A stretch of 64,000 nt of DNA from Strobilurus pachycystidiatus (lineage: Eukaryota; Basidiomycota; Agaricomycetes; Agaricales; Physalacriaceae): assembly GCA_019915135.1 (NCBI GenBank), contig JAHLMK010000008.1:248001-312000 (forward strand). Reading direction: 5' to 3'. The notes beneath the pieces are model-generated. The model was not told the origin of the DNA. It did not search any database and saw only the letters and a program-made list of their open reading frames with translations. The position numbers and the translations under genes were made by a program. Below, one piece after another: positions 52,829 through 63,853 of this stretch (the stretch's first letter is position 1; each line of letters starts with the position of its first letter).

Positions 52829-54228
52829 TCAAGCAGGCGTCTCCGAATCCGCGTCATCGTCGTTGGAAGGTTCCTCTTCATCAGAGCCGCTGTCGTCGCC
52901 GTCGCCGTCGTCGTCGTCGTCGTCGCCATCGTCATTGCCAGAATCATCTGAGGCACCCTGGGCGTGCTCATTTCGGGGGGCCCCTACGACGCTTCCTGCT
53001 GGTGTTGGACCTAACGCGCCACCTGCTGGGTTGGAAGCCACAGCGCCGCCTACCGGCGTCAACCCGGCAACGTTCCCTGCCTTCTTGGAGGCATCGGCAG
53101 CGGGCTGCGGGACAGCAAGCGGAGGAACGGGAACGGGGGCCTTGGATGCAGCGCCTGAAGCAGCACCACCGGCAGTGCCTGGAGCACCGGTGACTGGCTC
53201 CGTGATCGCGACGGCACGACGGCCTCGAAGATTCCAGGCAGAGCGACGGGCAGGCGGGCTAACGGGCGGTTTGACTGGTGCATTGTCTTTAGCCTTTCCT
53301 GATGCATCATGTGGCGAGACGGGTGGCTGAACAGGTGCAGCGCCTCCAGCTTTGCCTGCGACATCGCCTGGTTGGACCGGCGCTTTGCCTGCGACGTCGC
53401 CTGGTTGGACCGGCGCTTTGCCTGCGACGTCGCCTGGTTGGACCGGCGCCTTGCCAGTCAAATCGCCTGGCGTGACGGGAGGGGAGACAGGAGGGGAAGG
53501 AGCGGCTGCGCGCGGTACCGGTGTGTTGGGAGGTGCTGTCGTACCGGTTGGCTCCGCTGGAGTACCAGCAGTCGCAGAAGACGGATAGTCGCTGCTCTTG
53601 CCGCCGCCTGCAGACTTTCCAGAGACTGGAGCCGGCGCGGCCCCAGCCACAACCCCCGCAGGCGCGGAAGCAGCAGGTGGCGCGTTCGAAAGAGCGCTGG
53701 ACATCGCTGCGGCCACACTGGCGACCTGGTCAGCTGCCTGCTGAACGGCAAAGTCATCGGGAGCATCGACCGATTCCGCAGAGGCAGCGCCCGCGCCTCC
53801 GGGACACAGGAGGGGATCGACAATTGAACCGACGAGACCCTCGAGGACGGGACCCAGAGGAGCCAGGGCTGAGCCTATAATGGGTACACCGCCGAGCACT
53901 CCCCCCAGGCAGCTGTCGCCGCGTTTCTCCATGGCGTCTATTGCGAAATCAATCAACATCGCCAAGCATAATCGCGTAGAAGAAACAAACCTGCGAGTTC
54001 GCGTCGATCGTGCTCTGCTTCGGCAGCAGCGACGCGCTCGGCCTGCTCCCTGACGAAATGCTCTGACTCGCTCCGCGGGATGTTGAACGAGCCACGGCGA
54101 GACGCGACGTGATGGTTGCTGGAGGACGACGAAAAGTCGTCGCCATTTGTGGGTGCCGCGAGACTGGACGACGACGACGAAAGGGCGAGCGTGGCGAGGA
54201 TGAGCGAGGAGCTGGGCGTGATCTTCAT
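52829..54228 (-). CDS. Secreted Pro/Ala-rich repeat protein with acidic tail, 448 aa
   Basis: Two exons (53991-54228, 52829-53937). A signal peptide (MKITPSSSLILATLALSSSS to about residue 25) is followed by a basic/serine region with dibasic sites: ASRRGS, DRRELA and MEKRGD (KR at 84-85). Next comes a short hydrophobic stretch with two cysteines (DSCLGGVLGGVPIIGSALAP, DPLLCPGG). A long low-complexity part rich in Pro, Ala, Gly, Ser and Thr contains three near-identical 11-residue units, APVQPGDVAGK. Two further dibasic sites (PPARRSAW, LRGRRAV) precede an acidic end of Asp/Glu/Ser/Asn. I do not recognise a family. A cell-wall or extracellular protein, possibly cut by Kex2, is the best guess. 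A TATA-like TATAAATAC lies on the coding strand at 54363-54371. Confidence 0.75.
53351..53449 (-). repeat. Three 33-bp tandem repeats inside the secreted protein gene
   Basis: Units 53351-53383, 53384-53416 and 53417-53449 differ by only one base (A/G in the first). Each encodes 11 residues. A more diverged fourth unit follows at 53450. Confidence 0.95.
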
Positions 54229-55466
54229 TGCGTTCGTAAAGGCGTTGGTCTGGGAAAGGGCGGGGAAATAGCGATGTGAAAGCGAAGAAAGGAGAGGCTA
54301 GTTGTGGTGGAAGATGGTGGTTCAAGTCAAAGACGCGATGGAAGCCGGAAGCAGCAAAGCCGGTATTTATAGCGATTGACCCCAGATGGCCAAATACGGA
54401 CAACACGCTGCGCCACAGATCACACTACGTCCCTCTGCCGCGGTATTCCATCTCCCACATATCCTGGTCCTCGAGCGGGCCAGCCCTCCGCCGTCTTCCT
54501 ACCCTGTCCCTGCTCTGCGAGCTCAGAACAGCCGACTCCCAGATAGTTCCGAAGAATTCTCGGACAGATAGACCCAAGCACGAAGATACGCAACACCACA
54601 TCAGCGCAGATACCCTGCCAGTCGTGAGCGTCAATACAACGCTTGAAAAAAGAACATACAGCAGAAACGCAAAAGCGAACATGAGAAGCAGTAGCGACGA
54701 TGCATCGTGGTCCATCCTGTCAGGACTAGACTGTATATAGCGCCTGTCGTGTCAACTCTGACAAGAAAACGAACGAGAAGCGTTGCAGCGGATGTGACAG
54801 CGACTGAGATGGAAGCAAGACGATCGTGAGAAGACAGGCCAGAGACAGACAGACTTGGGATCCAAACAAGAAACAAATAGTGGCCCACATGCGCCCATCA
54901 CTCAGCCATCTTCACAAGTACGAGATCCGTCAAAGGTAATCCCGATCTTTCCTTTATGTACTGAATCAATAATATTCTCATATCGGTTGTCGAAGTTCAC
55001 GAAAGACTCGACGATTTAGCTGAACAGCAGGCCCGGTCCAGGTCTCTTTCCCTTCCACAAAAAGACGGCATACAGAGGGTCTGAGTACAGGTGGTTGGCT
55101 GGCAGAAGTCTTGGACAAGGACCACAGTCGCAATCACCTCATTACGGCTCGAGTGGATGACTGCCATCGAGTCTCGACGGAATGCGACAAAGCTTCAAGC
55201 TCCGGACAATCCTCCAATATTAAAGAGTTTATATCTCAGTACATTTGTACAGGATCTTCATGTCTGTATCGTAGATGTATGATGTAAATATATATGTAGT
55301 GTCTGGGACATCAAGTCGTGACGATAGATGGGTAGAAGAAAAAGTCCGTTTGCCGTTTCCACGCACAGCTTGTGAACGTCTACACAGTGTTACCACATCT
55401 CATGAGAGCAGACTTGTATGATGAACGTCCCCCCGAACATCAGATTCAACGGCGAGACATTAGTGT
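54229..55466. other. Intergenic (1.2 kb), no gene seen
   Basis: Promoter side of the secreted repeat protein gene and 3' side of phospholipase B. A few short frames with hydrophobic stretches (54425-54715 minus) have no splice partners or family resemblance. Confidence 0.45.
54363..54371 (-). promoter_or_regulatory. TATA-like box of the secreted repeat protein gene
   Basis: TATAAATAC on the minus strand, about 135 bases before the ATG at 54228. Confidence 0.4.
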
Positions 55467-57795
55467 TTATTTCAGGAACACAACGGCGAATGCGATGACA
55501 ATACCCGCAACCGCCCTCGAAGAAACAAGTCTGCCGGCCGCGTCGGTGTCCGACGACAAGTTGGATGAGCCATAACAATACTGCTGGAAGCACGTATTAC
55601 AAAACGTCGACCGGTCGGTCGTATTAGGCCGTGCACGGTCCACGACCGCGCACTGCAAGCACTTTGCAAAGTCGGTGCCGTTCGTGGTGTTGCCCACGAT
55701 GTTTGCAAAGGTCTGGTCCAAGAAGGTCTGTTGCAGGTCAAGAGCGTAGCTCAGCTTTTCGGTAGATGTACTATGAAAACGGTCAGTGCGAACCGTGCTG
55801 GGGTATAGGAAAGACACCCACTTGGTCGCAGGAGCATCACCGTTCAAGGGAGGCGAATGCGGGAGGTAGATGACTAGGGGATACTCGGACGGGTTGCTCT
55901 GAGGGAAGCATCCGAAGAATGTCGGTCGCTGGTTCAGCTGAGCTGCTACAAAATCCGTGGTCGTGTCTGGCGTAGGCGGGAATGTCTGATGCTGTTGAAG
56001 TGGCTCATGAGAACAGCAAGAAGGACAGAGGCAGAGAGGTTATCCTCACTGTAGACGTCAAAAGTTGATTGGTTCGGTTCTTGGAGGCAATGATACTGGT
56101 TCCACTAGTCGCCAATTGAATCAGATCGAACGGTGTTCCGAAGGGGGAACATACTTGGGCCAGTTGTTATCGTCGTCAGCGCTAGCATCGACCGCAATGA
56201 TGACATCCAATTGCCTCGATTTGACGAAGAGCGGTCCCAGCGGAATGTTCTCCCCGTTCGAACCTCCGTCTATGAGCCCCAAGTAGTCTTGTTCTGTGTC
56301 TACAAAGGTAGACTGGGCAAGGTTCTTGAATGGACTACAAACTGTCGCGTTACGATCGAATCAACGGGAAATCCAAGAGACTGACTTTGGATAATTCGCG
56401 ACATCCTTGTCATGCGTACTGTACGACTGTAGAACCGCATTGAGAATTGTATTGAGAGCCGTTTGTTCATCTCCGCTCGTTATGTTCTGTCGGACGTCAT
56501 TGATGAAAGACTGTGGATGTTTGTCAATAAAAAATCTCGAGCTGTGAGTATGACAATACGAACGTTGAACAAACTCGAGCTCGTCCCCATCACAAAGCCT
56601 GTCTGATCAAACCCATTGACGCATGACGAAGAGTTGACAGGTTGACCGCCAGACATGAATGACCCCAGATACTTCATGTCAATTGCAGCGGAGAGATTGG
56701 GGTCGAAAGATGTGAATTCAAAAGGAGTCAGCTACAAAGAGGCGCGTGAACTCCTTCAGCACCAAGGATCGACGAAGAGACGAACCTCAAACACTGGGGC
56801 AGTGGGGGTCAGAAGCTCAATGGACGAATCGTTGAAAGATCTCGAATCTGCGAATATGATAGGGAAGGGTTCCAAGTGATTCTGCCAAGACGTTGTAGCG
56901 GGAATTTCAGACCACAGCTGGCCTGCGCCATGTGGAGAGTCTTCACTGTAAAAGTTATCGCGTGTCGTTTGGTTGAGGAAGTGATACGAAAGCGCCCTGG
57001 AGAAGCATCACTATCGTCAGCATTGAGCTTTCCCATAATACGCCTCAACACACCTCGACCATGGATCGGTTATACTGATAGCACTGTGAAGGATACGCGT
57101 TAATCACGCGTCGCGGACACGACTAGATACTCACAGTCCAGTCTGTGCCTTCGCCTTGACACTGTCTTCGATGTCTCCGTAAAACACAAGATTATCCCCC
57201 ACATTCAGCGAAACGCCCGCTGGGAGAGCCAGACTCATATCAATCATCCATCCCGCAAGGTTTTCATTCCCCAGCACTAGGTCTTGCAAGACCGGGAAGT
57301 CGTTCGAGTAGAGGGATGTCGTCAACCAAGAACCGCCTGGGCTATCCTGTTAGCCGGGGTAGAGAGCAAAATGATGATGAGGGCACCTGACAGAGCCGAA
57401 ATATATGACGCGACCTGCAGCAGACCGCCTGTTCCCGCACTTTTTGCTGTCCCATTGCGCGCATCGAAAGCGTTCAGCACCCCCGCGCCGTACAGCGCCG
57501 CCCTGAATGAGCCTCCGCTCAGGGCAATCCCTATTCGAGGTCGAGTCTCGAACGGAGTAGAGTAGCCCAGTGCAGACCCGTTCCCTATCCAGTCCGACCA
57601 TGCATCTGTTATGACACTTTGCCGCGCGGAGACGTACGCAGCCTCGTTGGCATTGAGGCTCTGGTTCGATGCGGAGAACACGCGCACTGGCGAAGTAGAA
57701 GGACAAGCGACGCCGACTTGAGGTGCGTACTCGTCTATAGCCGCGCCTGCCGCATGACTGGCTGCGATGTAGAGGAAGAAGGAGAGTGGCAACAT
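55467..57795 (-). CDS. Secreted, probably GPI-anchored lysophospholipase (phospholipase B)
   Basis: It removes acyl chains from phospholipids and lysophospholipids at the cell surface. Multiple short exons. Features in order: signal peptide MLPLSFFLYIAASHAAG; RPRIGIALSGGSFRAALYGA, with the nucleophile elbow G-x-S-G-G-S-x-R near residue 90; YISALSGGSWLTTSLY; ITDPWSRALSYHFLNQT; LWSEIPATTSWQNHLEPFPI; TPFEFTSFDP; KYLGSFMSGGQPVNSSSCVN; LIDGGSNGENIPLGPL and VIIAVDASADDDNNWP, which carries the catalytic Asp region; RPTFFGCFPQSNPSEYPLVI; and a Cys-rich end CLQCAVVDRARP...CNTCFQQYC. A Ser-rich spacer and hydrophobic tail (AVAGIVIAFAVVFLK) fit a GPI signal. Many N-x-S/T sites are visible. The first intron acceptor is the second AG (before GCGGTTCTTGG), because the first leads to a stop. 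The splice around 55,850-56,100 is the least certain. Confidence 0.9.
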
Positions 57796-60087
57796 GACGT
57801 GACGGATCCCGGGAGGGGAACGAGGTTCCCCATCATACTCTGGCTCACGGAGACAACAAGCCGGATTGTGTGTAGTGGAGTACGCAAGCCCGCCGGCGTA
57901 TTATGAATGGAAGCAAATCTGGCCATGGACTCGCAGTGTGAACCTGCCATCGGTGTATTTGATACACGAGCCGGTGGTGCCTCTGCCGGGGAGCTCCTTG
58001 AGCAAGGTGACCATGACGTCTAAATGAGTTCAGGGAGTCCACTTGGGTGACCGAAAACACAAATCTGGTGGCTAGTTGTGAGGACACGTGTAAAGCATGT
58101 GTACTGATGAAGAAACGAACCACAAGCATTGAACAAAGAGGGGAATGAGGTGAGCGTTGAAGGACGCGGTGGTCAACAGGCTGCGGCTACTCCGTGTTCA
58201 ATAGATTCCAGTCCATAAGTGACAGGCCTATGGTGGTAAGATTCATTCTCCTCTCTTGAACCGATGCCAGCTCTACCGCCGTTGTATTCGCAGAGAGTTT
58301 CGTTGTAGATTTGGATGGTGAATGTCGATTCTCTATAGACCGGATGAGCACGATCGTACCGAGCGATATACATTTCCTCTTTCTCGTGGCATTTTGTCAC
58401 TGACTCTCTTCATGGGCTCGAGGATGTTGAGTCGGGAAATTAGCTGACCCCCAGCGCTCATCTGCTCGAGATATAGTTTCGTCCAGAATCGTGCCGTGAG
58501 CGGATTCTTGCGGGAACACTGTACAGTAGTAGTGTTGGCAAAGTGTTGGCCAGGTGTTGGCGGGGTGTTGGTAGGAAGCAGAGAAGGGCGGATTCAGGGC
58601 GGGATCAGGGCGCCCTTCGGGAAAATCCGTCAATCAAAACCACAATCATTTCTCATTTCCGCTTTCGACCTCGACGCTCGGATTTGAGCAAAGCGGTGAA
58701 TCCCAGGGCTGAGCGGTTCTGCTCTGTGGCAGATAATCCTTGCTTTAGGTGCGTGGACTGAGGACATGAACAAGCTTGCTCGTACACTTACAAGCTCTAA
58801 GGTTACGGCGTCAGACGGTAGACCATCCTAAAGGCCGAGGGTATAACTAGTAGAGTTGTACTAGGAACTTTCAGGAGATTTGCCGCCGAGCCTTGGAAAT
58901 CAAGTTGTGGTGTTTCGAGCATCTGACTTGACTTTGAATTGCCGAGTATGCCAGCTACTCGTCTGCAGCCTCAGATAGTTGCTTCAAAATTGGGTGTTTT
59001 GGAAGAGGACATCCACTGAACATACTGATACTGAGCGACTAGTACCTGGTAACGACTGCACCTCGACGATTATTGACGCCCACCCTAATCCTTGTCATCC
59101 GTACATCCTACGCGAGCTAGACTAACAACGGTGATCCTTTTGTACACCGTTGGGGTTGCACTCACAGATTCGTAACATTGATCGGTATCTGCTCCGCTAC
59201 GTTTATCTTAGACTCGACTCCAGTCACTTCGCCAGTCCGGTCCGATCAGCCCTCTGGCGAACCAGGTACTCGATCGACTGTCATCGAGTATCTTGTTGGC
59301 GACCGTCTGGCCTCGAGACTACGTTTATCTTTGCGCCAAGGCTCACTCGGCTTCACTTGTCTTTTGTCCGGGCAGGCTTCTCGCGTTAATCAAGTATGCT
59401 TTCGACCGCATTCTCGATTCATAAAATCGTACAGTCGACGTAACAGTGCTAGTATTGCTCACTGAACTCGTTGGATAAATCATCTAATTCTATCCACGCT
59501 GACAGCACCTCAGAACGCCGCCGTTCGCCACCTATTCTCACTATCGGCACCACTCGTACAATCTGGGGCACTCGTGGAGATGGTTTGAGTCCTCCTGCGG
59601 CAATAGGCTCGACTTGATTTGTTTCCTGGGGATGATTTATGCATTTGGTTCGTCCGGGGTTCTCTACACGTATCTGTACTCTAGTAGAAAATGTCACTGT
59701 ACGGTCTGTCATGGCTTGTAATCACTTCTCATTATATGCAGCCAATTGTGCTTAACGTTGGCCGCAAGAGCCTGTCGTACAGTGTGCTCAGGGCGCAAAA
59801 CGGCATAGCCGGCACCAAACAACGGTACTATCATTTTCGTGGGGTCTCTTATCTTGTCACTGCCAGCAACGTCCCAGTGCCAGTCCTCCTTCCAGCTCGT
59901 GCTGTCCCGAATCTGCAGGGAAAGAGGCATTTGGCTGTATGTCAGAACCAAAGGTACGGTAGCTTAGCGATTTCATTCAACTGATGTAGTATCCATTGAT
60001 TCGGGTTGCCCGTTGTCTCGTTTCTGCCTCCGGGAAACCAACACATCCTTCCTGTCTTTTCTTTCTCATCCCTATCCCCATGTGCCT
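57796..60087. other. Intergenic (2.3 kb), possible small unrecognised gene
   Basis: Two protein-like minus-strand stretches occur. At 57901-58017: a frame with DVMVTLLKELPGRGTTGSCI + KYTDGRFTLRVHGQICFHS and a stop. At about 58173-58640: frames with CHEKEEMYIARYDRAHPVYR and MTDFPEGRPDPALNPPFSAS. They might be exons of one gene upstream of phospholipase B, but I could not find a consistent set of splice sites. The rest holds nothing I recognise apart from the short tandem repeat at 58532. Confidence 0.25.
58532..58575 (+). repeat. Four 11-bp tandem repeats
   Basis: The units are GTGTTGGCAAA, GTGTTGGCCAG, GTGTTGGCGGG and GTGTTGGTAGG. They share GTGTTGG(C/T) and vary in the last three bases. The function is unknown. 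Confidence 0.9.
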
Positions 60088-61644
60088 ATGCTCATAACGC
60101 CTCAGCCTCAGGCGCAGGAGCACCAGCCACGCACTAGCACGAGCCCAGTCCCCGTACGAGTGTTCCCTAAAATCGGTGACGAACCAAGCTAACGGATCCA
60201 CACATCCACAGGAGCGGGTTGCCGATCCCTGCTTCGATGCCGACATTGAACGCGAATTGTCATCCACGACAGCTCACGCGAACGATCCCTACAACTTCCA
60301 ACGTGGCATCAAGACCGAAGAGCAGCTCAGCGAGCTGCGGCATAGGAAGGGCGTCGCAAAGTATCAGCACAGGCAGAATGATGTCAGAACAGTTCTTTTG
60401 CGGGTCGACAAATGCTCAAAGTAATACCTGCAGCTGATTCAGTATCTGCTGAAGCCTATGGAGAATCACACGACGGAGGCCAAGGACGAGGAGGATGCGG
60501 CAAGGCTACCCGTACGTTCTTGTGTTGCGCGTTCTTTGCGCTTCGTTGATTCGTGAGACAGGTCAAGCTAGCTGTATGGGCCAGTCTGTTGGCCAACGTC
60601 GCGCTTTGTATCTTACAAAGTACGTGCCAATTTTGCTGCCAGCCCAGCACCAGCCCAGCACTCTAATGATGCGCTAAGTGTACGCCGCCATTTCGTCCCT
60701 GTCGCTGTCTCTCTTGGCGACCGGTATCGACTCGGTATTTGACATCGGCAGTAACATCCTCCTCTTCTGGCTACATCGCAAGTCCACCTCGCTGGATGGG
60801 CGAAAGTGGCCCGTCGGCGGCGCCAGGCTCGAAACTATTGGCAACATCGTTTATGGATTCTTAATGGGCTCCGTGAACATGATTGTTGTCGTTGAATCGA
60901 TACGGTCTATCATCTCGCATAGTGGCAATGACCTGAAGGCATTCCATCTCCCTTCTATCATCGCCGTCAGCGCTGCTTTGGGTGTCAAGTTCCTATTATT
61001 CTTCGGTTGCTATCCTTTCAAGCGGTACTCTAGCCAAGTCGAAGTTCTTTGGGAGGATCACCGGAATGACCTGTTTATCAACGGCTTCGGCATTCTTATG
61101 TCGACTGGCGGAAGTAAATGGAAATGGTATCTTGACCCTCTGGGGGCTGTCATCGTAGTCGACTTTCCTTTCCCCTTGATGTTGGTATTCACGCTCCTTA
61201 GATCGCCCTCGGAATTATCGTGTCGTGGACAAGAACGGTTTACATCCAGTTCGAGCTCTTGGCGGGCAAATCGGCCTCTCATGACTTCTTACAACTGTTG
61301 GTGTACAAGACCATGACCTTCAGCGAAGATATTGACAAGGTTGACACTGTTCGAGCTTACCATGTAGGCAATCTCTCTTTAGCGCTGGATAGATGCCTGA
61401 TTTTCTTCTGTAGAGCGGTCCCAATTACTTCGTTGAAATCGACATCGTGATGGACGCGTCAACACCCCTTTGGAAAGCTCACGATGTCAGTCAGCAGCTT
61501 CAAGACAAGCTCGAGCTTCTTCCGGACGTTGAAAGGGCATTTGTGCACGTTGACCATGAGACTTTGCATGCTCCTGTACGCGCTAGCTCTCAAACTTCCT
61601 ATCTTGTCTGACGTTTAGCCTAGGAACATCGTAAGATTTCTTGA
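60088..61644 (+). CDS. Cation diffusion facilitator (probable manganese transporter)
   Basis: CDF proteins move divalent metals out of the cytosol in exchange for protons. Eight exons in frame: MLITPQPQAQEHQPRTSTSP at the start, then DPYNFQRGIKTEEQLSELRH, LIQYLLKPME, VKLAVWASLLANVALCILQM + YAAISSLSLSLLATGIDSVF with metal motif D-S-V-F-D, KWPVGGARLETIGNIVYGFL, MGSVNMIVVVESI, WEDHRNDLFINGFGILMSTG with D-H-R-N-D, LDPLGAVIIALGIIVSW, and the cytosolic domain FVEIDIVMDASTPLWKAHDV...HVDHETLHAPEHRKIS. The D-x-x-x-D motifs in both metal-binding helices are typical of the manganese CDF group (yeast zinc CDFs have H-x-x-x-D). The last exon was chosen to end PEHRK, the usual ending; failing to splice there would end in VRASSQTSYLV. 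Confidence 0.88.
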
Positions 61645-61684
61645 GTGATTGTAGTTATGACCGAATTTACGGCGTAGTGCTCGT

Positions 61685-62058
61685 TCAAGGCAGCGACCCG
61701 AACAATTTTCCATCCCTTGAACTAGCGCCAATGGTCACCCCGATTGTGCCTTCCGGTCTCCTCCAACCTTGAGCGGTCGTGTCCCAGATCGACACATCAT
61801 AGCGTGTCAGGTATATGGTAACAGACACAGTTTCACCTGGCTGTACTTCAACATTCGCGAAGCACTTCAGGATCGAAGGTGGCTCCTCGGCAGAGGCTGG
61901 CATGTTGAGATACAGTTGAGGGACCTACTAGATGACTGGTCAAGATATTGACAGGATGTGCTAATTGGTCCATGGACGTTCACCGAGAACAATTCAAATG
62001 TAGAGACAGTGTCTGTAGCTGTTGAGGAGGAAGATTGACTTTCTGTAGGTAAAGACAT
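61685..62058 (-). pseudogene. C-terminal fragment of a GH3 beta-glucosidase
   Basis: Only the fibronectin III-like end of a glycoside hydrolase family 3 enzyme is present. A piece reading TATDTVSTFELFSVNV is followed after an intron-like gap by VPQLYLNMPASAEEPPSILK, FANVEVQPGETVSVTIYLTR + YDVSIWDTTAQGWRRPEGTI and VTIGASSRDGKLFGSLP, then a stop. The linking T-N-T-G-x-x-x-G segment is missing and the catalytic domains are absent: beyond 62,100 the opposite-strand neighbour begins. It is a remnant, squeezed between the CDF and Dus2 genes (41 bp from the CDF stop). Confidence 0.75.
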
Positions 62059-62167
62059 TTCAACCTTTCGAGGAAGCCAACATCACACTGGACGCACTGC
62101 CAATAATCTAGAAAATAGCGATACAAAATTGAGGTGTAAGTACAATGCAGCCAAACCCCGTTGTATT

Positions 62168-63717
62168 CTACGATACATTGACCATCGACGGCGTAGGCGT
62201 GAGCGGATCCTGCCCAGTGACCATAGCAGGTAGGATTCGATGGAAGTCGGAAATCAAAGGCGCCTTCATCGTTGGCGGTTCGGGATTCTTGGTGTTTGGG
62301 GGTGTCGTCGTGTTGCCATCCGCCTCTGTCCCGATTGTTGCAGTCGTCTCCTCGTCACGCGCTGCTGTCTCCCGATATCTGACCAACGGACGCGCCTCAA
62401 TGGCCTGTACGATGTCCCGGAAGACCTCCTCGCCCGTCCACGGACCAATAGTGTCGGTGAGATCGTCGAAGCCTTTCGCCTTGACGATCGTTTGGCGCAA
62501 CGCGTTTTCGTCCTTTTTGGTAGTCTTGACGTGGGCGCCTTTGAATTGGGCGACGCAGAACTTTGTCAAGGACCAGTGGTTGGCGAAGTATTTGGACTAT
62601 CAAGTGGAGAGTCAGTCTTTGTTGGCGAGGAATATGGATGGGCAGCTCACGAGACGAAGGTAGTCTGGGATCAGTGTATGCGCGACGTCTACAAGAGGAG
62701 TCGACGAGAAACACGAAGGGTTAGACTCCGCTGCTCGTGCTATCATGACAGAGTCGGCGCCTACACCAAAGTCATGAATTTGTGTCTCAGTCCAGATTGA
62801 AGGACGAACCTGTTGCTGCTCGAACGCGCTTGGCATCCTCAAAGCCGAGACAATCTCCGTTCTCGATGACTGCAATGCCTTTGCCCATCCCATCTACGAA
62901 CTCCTTGATCTCCCTCAGTCGCCCAATCAAAGCCGCATCTCTATCACGCATATTCCGCGTCCGGCAATGCACCGTCAAAGCGCTGATACCCGTGTTGACG
63001 ATCCTCTCCACAAGCTTGAGGGTATCCTCTTGCGAGGGCAACAAGCGGATCTTCGCCGTAACAGTGATCTCCGGCGGCATGGCCTCTCTCAGCGCAACGA
63101 GGATGCTGCAGAGGAGGTCGGGGTTGGTGAGTAATGCCGCGCCCATGCCCGAATGGGTCGAGAAAGGCTTCGGGCAGCCGCAGTTGAGGTCTATGCCGGC
63201 AACGTCTTGCATGACGGTCTTGGCGGCTTGGACAGCGTATTCTGGGTCGGAGGAGCCGATCTGGTAGATGAGGTAGGGCTTTTCGATGGGGTGGGTGGTG
63301 AAGATGGCTCGGGATTTGCCGTCGTAGGAGACGACACCGGTGACGGCTGGGTTGGGGTGAGATGGCAGCTTGGCAGAGCGTAGACGATGATGACTCACGA
63401 TCGACGTTGCGAGTTGCGTGTAGGATAGCTTTGTCGACTGTCTCGGGACCCCAGACGAGTGTTGCGCCGTGCTTCAGGGCAAATAGACGCGAGGGGACTA
63501 TGGCGACAATCAGCTACGCCACAAGCGCTTTTCTGGTGGACGTACGGGCTCCCGAGCGTACCATGGGTGCCAGGACGATGCCATCTTTGAAGTCCTCCTT
63601 TGTGAGATGTTCAATCCTGGTCCGTTTTGCGCCGCGTGGTGGAGGAGAAGATGACATTTGGCGTCTCGACATTGTCCGAAGGGTGGTTGGCAGGCTCACG
63701 AACCGACCATTAAGCAT
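62168..63717 (-). CDS. tRNA-dihydrouridine synthase 2 (Dus2-like)
   Basis: An FMN enzyme that reduces uridine 20 of cytosolic tRNAs to dihydrouridine. Five exons in frame: LTKEDFKDGIVLAPMVRSGA, LPSRLFALKHGATLVWGPET + VDKAILHATRNVD, VVSYDGKSRAIFTTHPIEKP, YQIGSSDPEYAVQAAKTVMQ, GIDLNCGCPKPFSTHSGMGA (catalytic Cys in N-C-G-C-P-K), TAKIRLLPSQEDTLKLVERI, ISALTVHCRTRNMRDRD, GIAVIENGDC, and RAATGADSVMIARAAESNPS, the FMN phosphate site. The C-terminal helical part has YFANHWSLTKFCVAQFKGA. The first Met (63,717) gives a short N-terminal extension with a second Met-rich stretch (MSRRQMSSSPPPRGAKRTRI); either Met could be used. The double-stranded RNA-binding domain of animal DUS2 is absent, as usual in fungi. 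Confidence 0.92.
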
Positions 63718-63853
63718 AAGATGGCGGTCGAAAGAAAAGAACGGTCGGCGAGTCCGGGCCGATGGTCATGACACTGTGACTCGTGACAGCATTCACCTTG
63801 AGCTCTTCTGCCAGCACTCTTCTAAGTTAGCCTATTACTCAAAGCTATATTCT

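Noticed and set aside
52863..53330. 155-codon plus-strand frame
   Set aside because: Antisense reading of the low-complexity secreted protein gene; its Ser/Pro runs simply mirror Asp/Gly codons.
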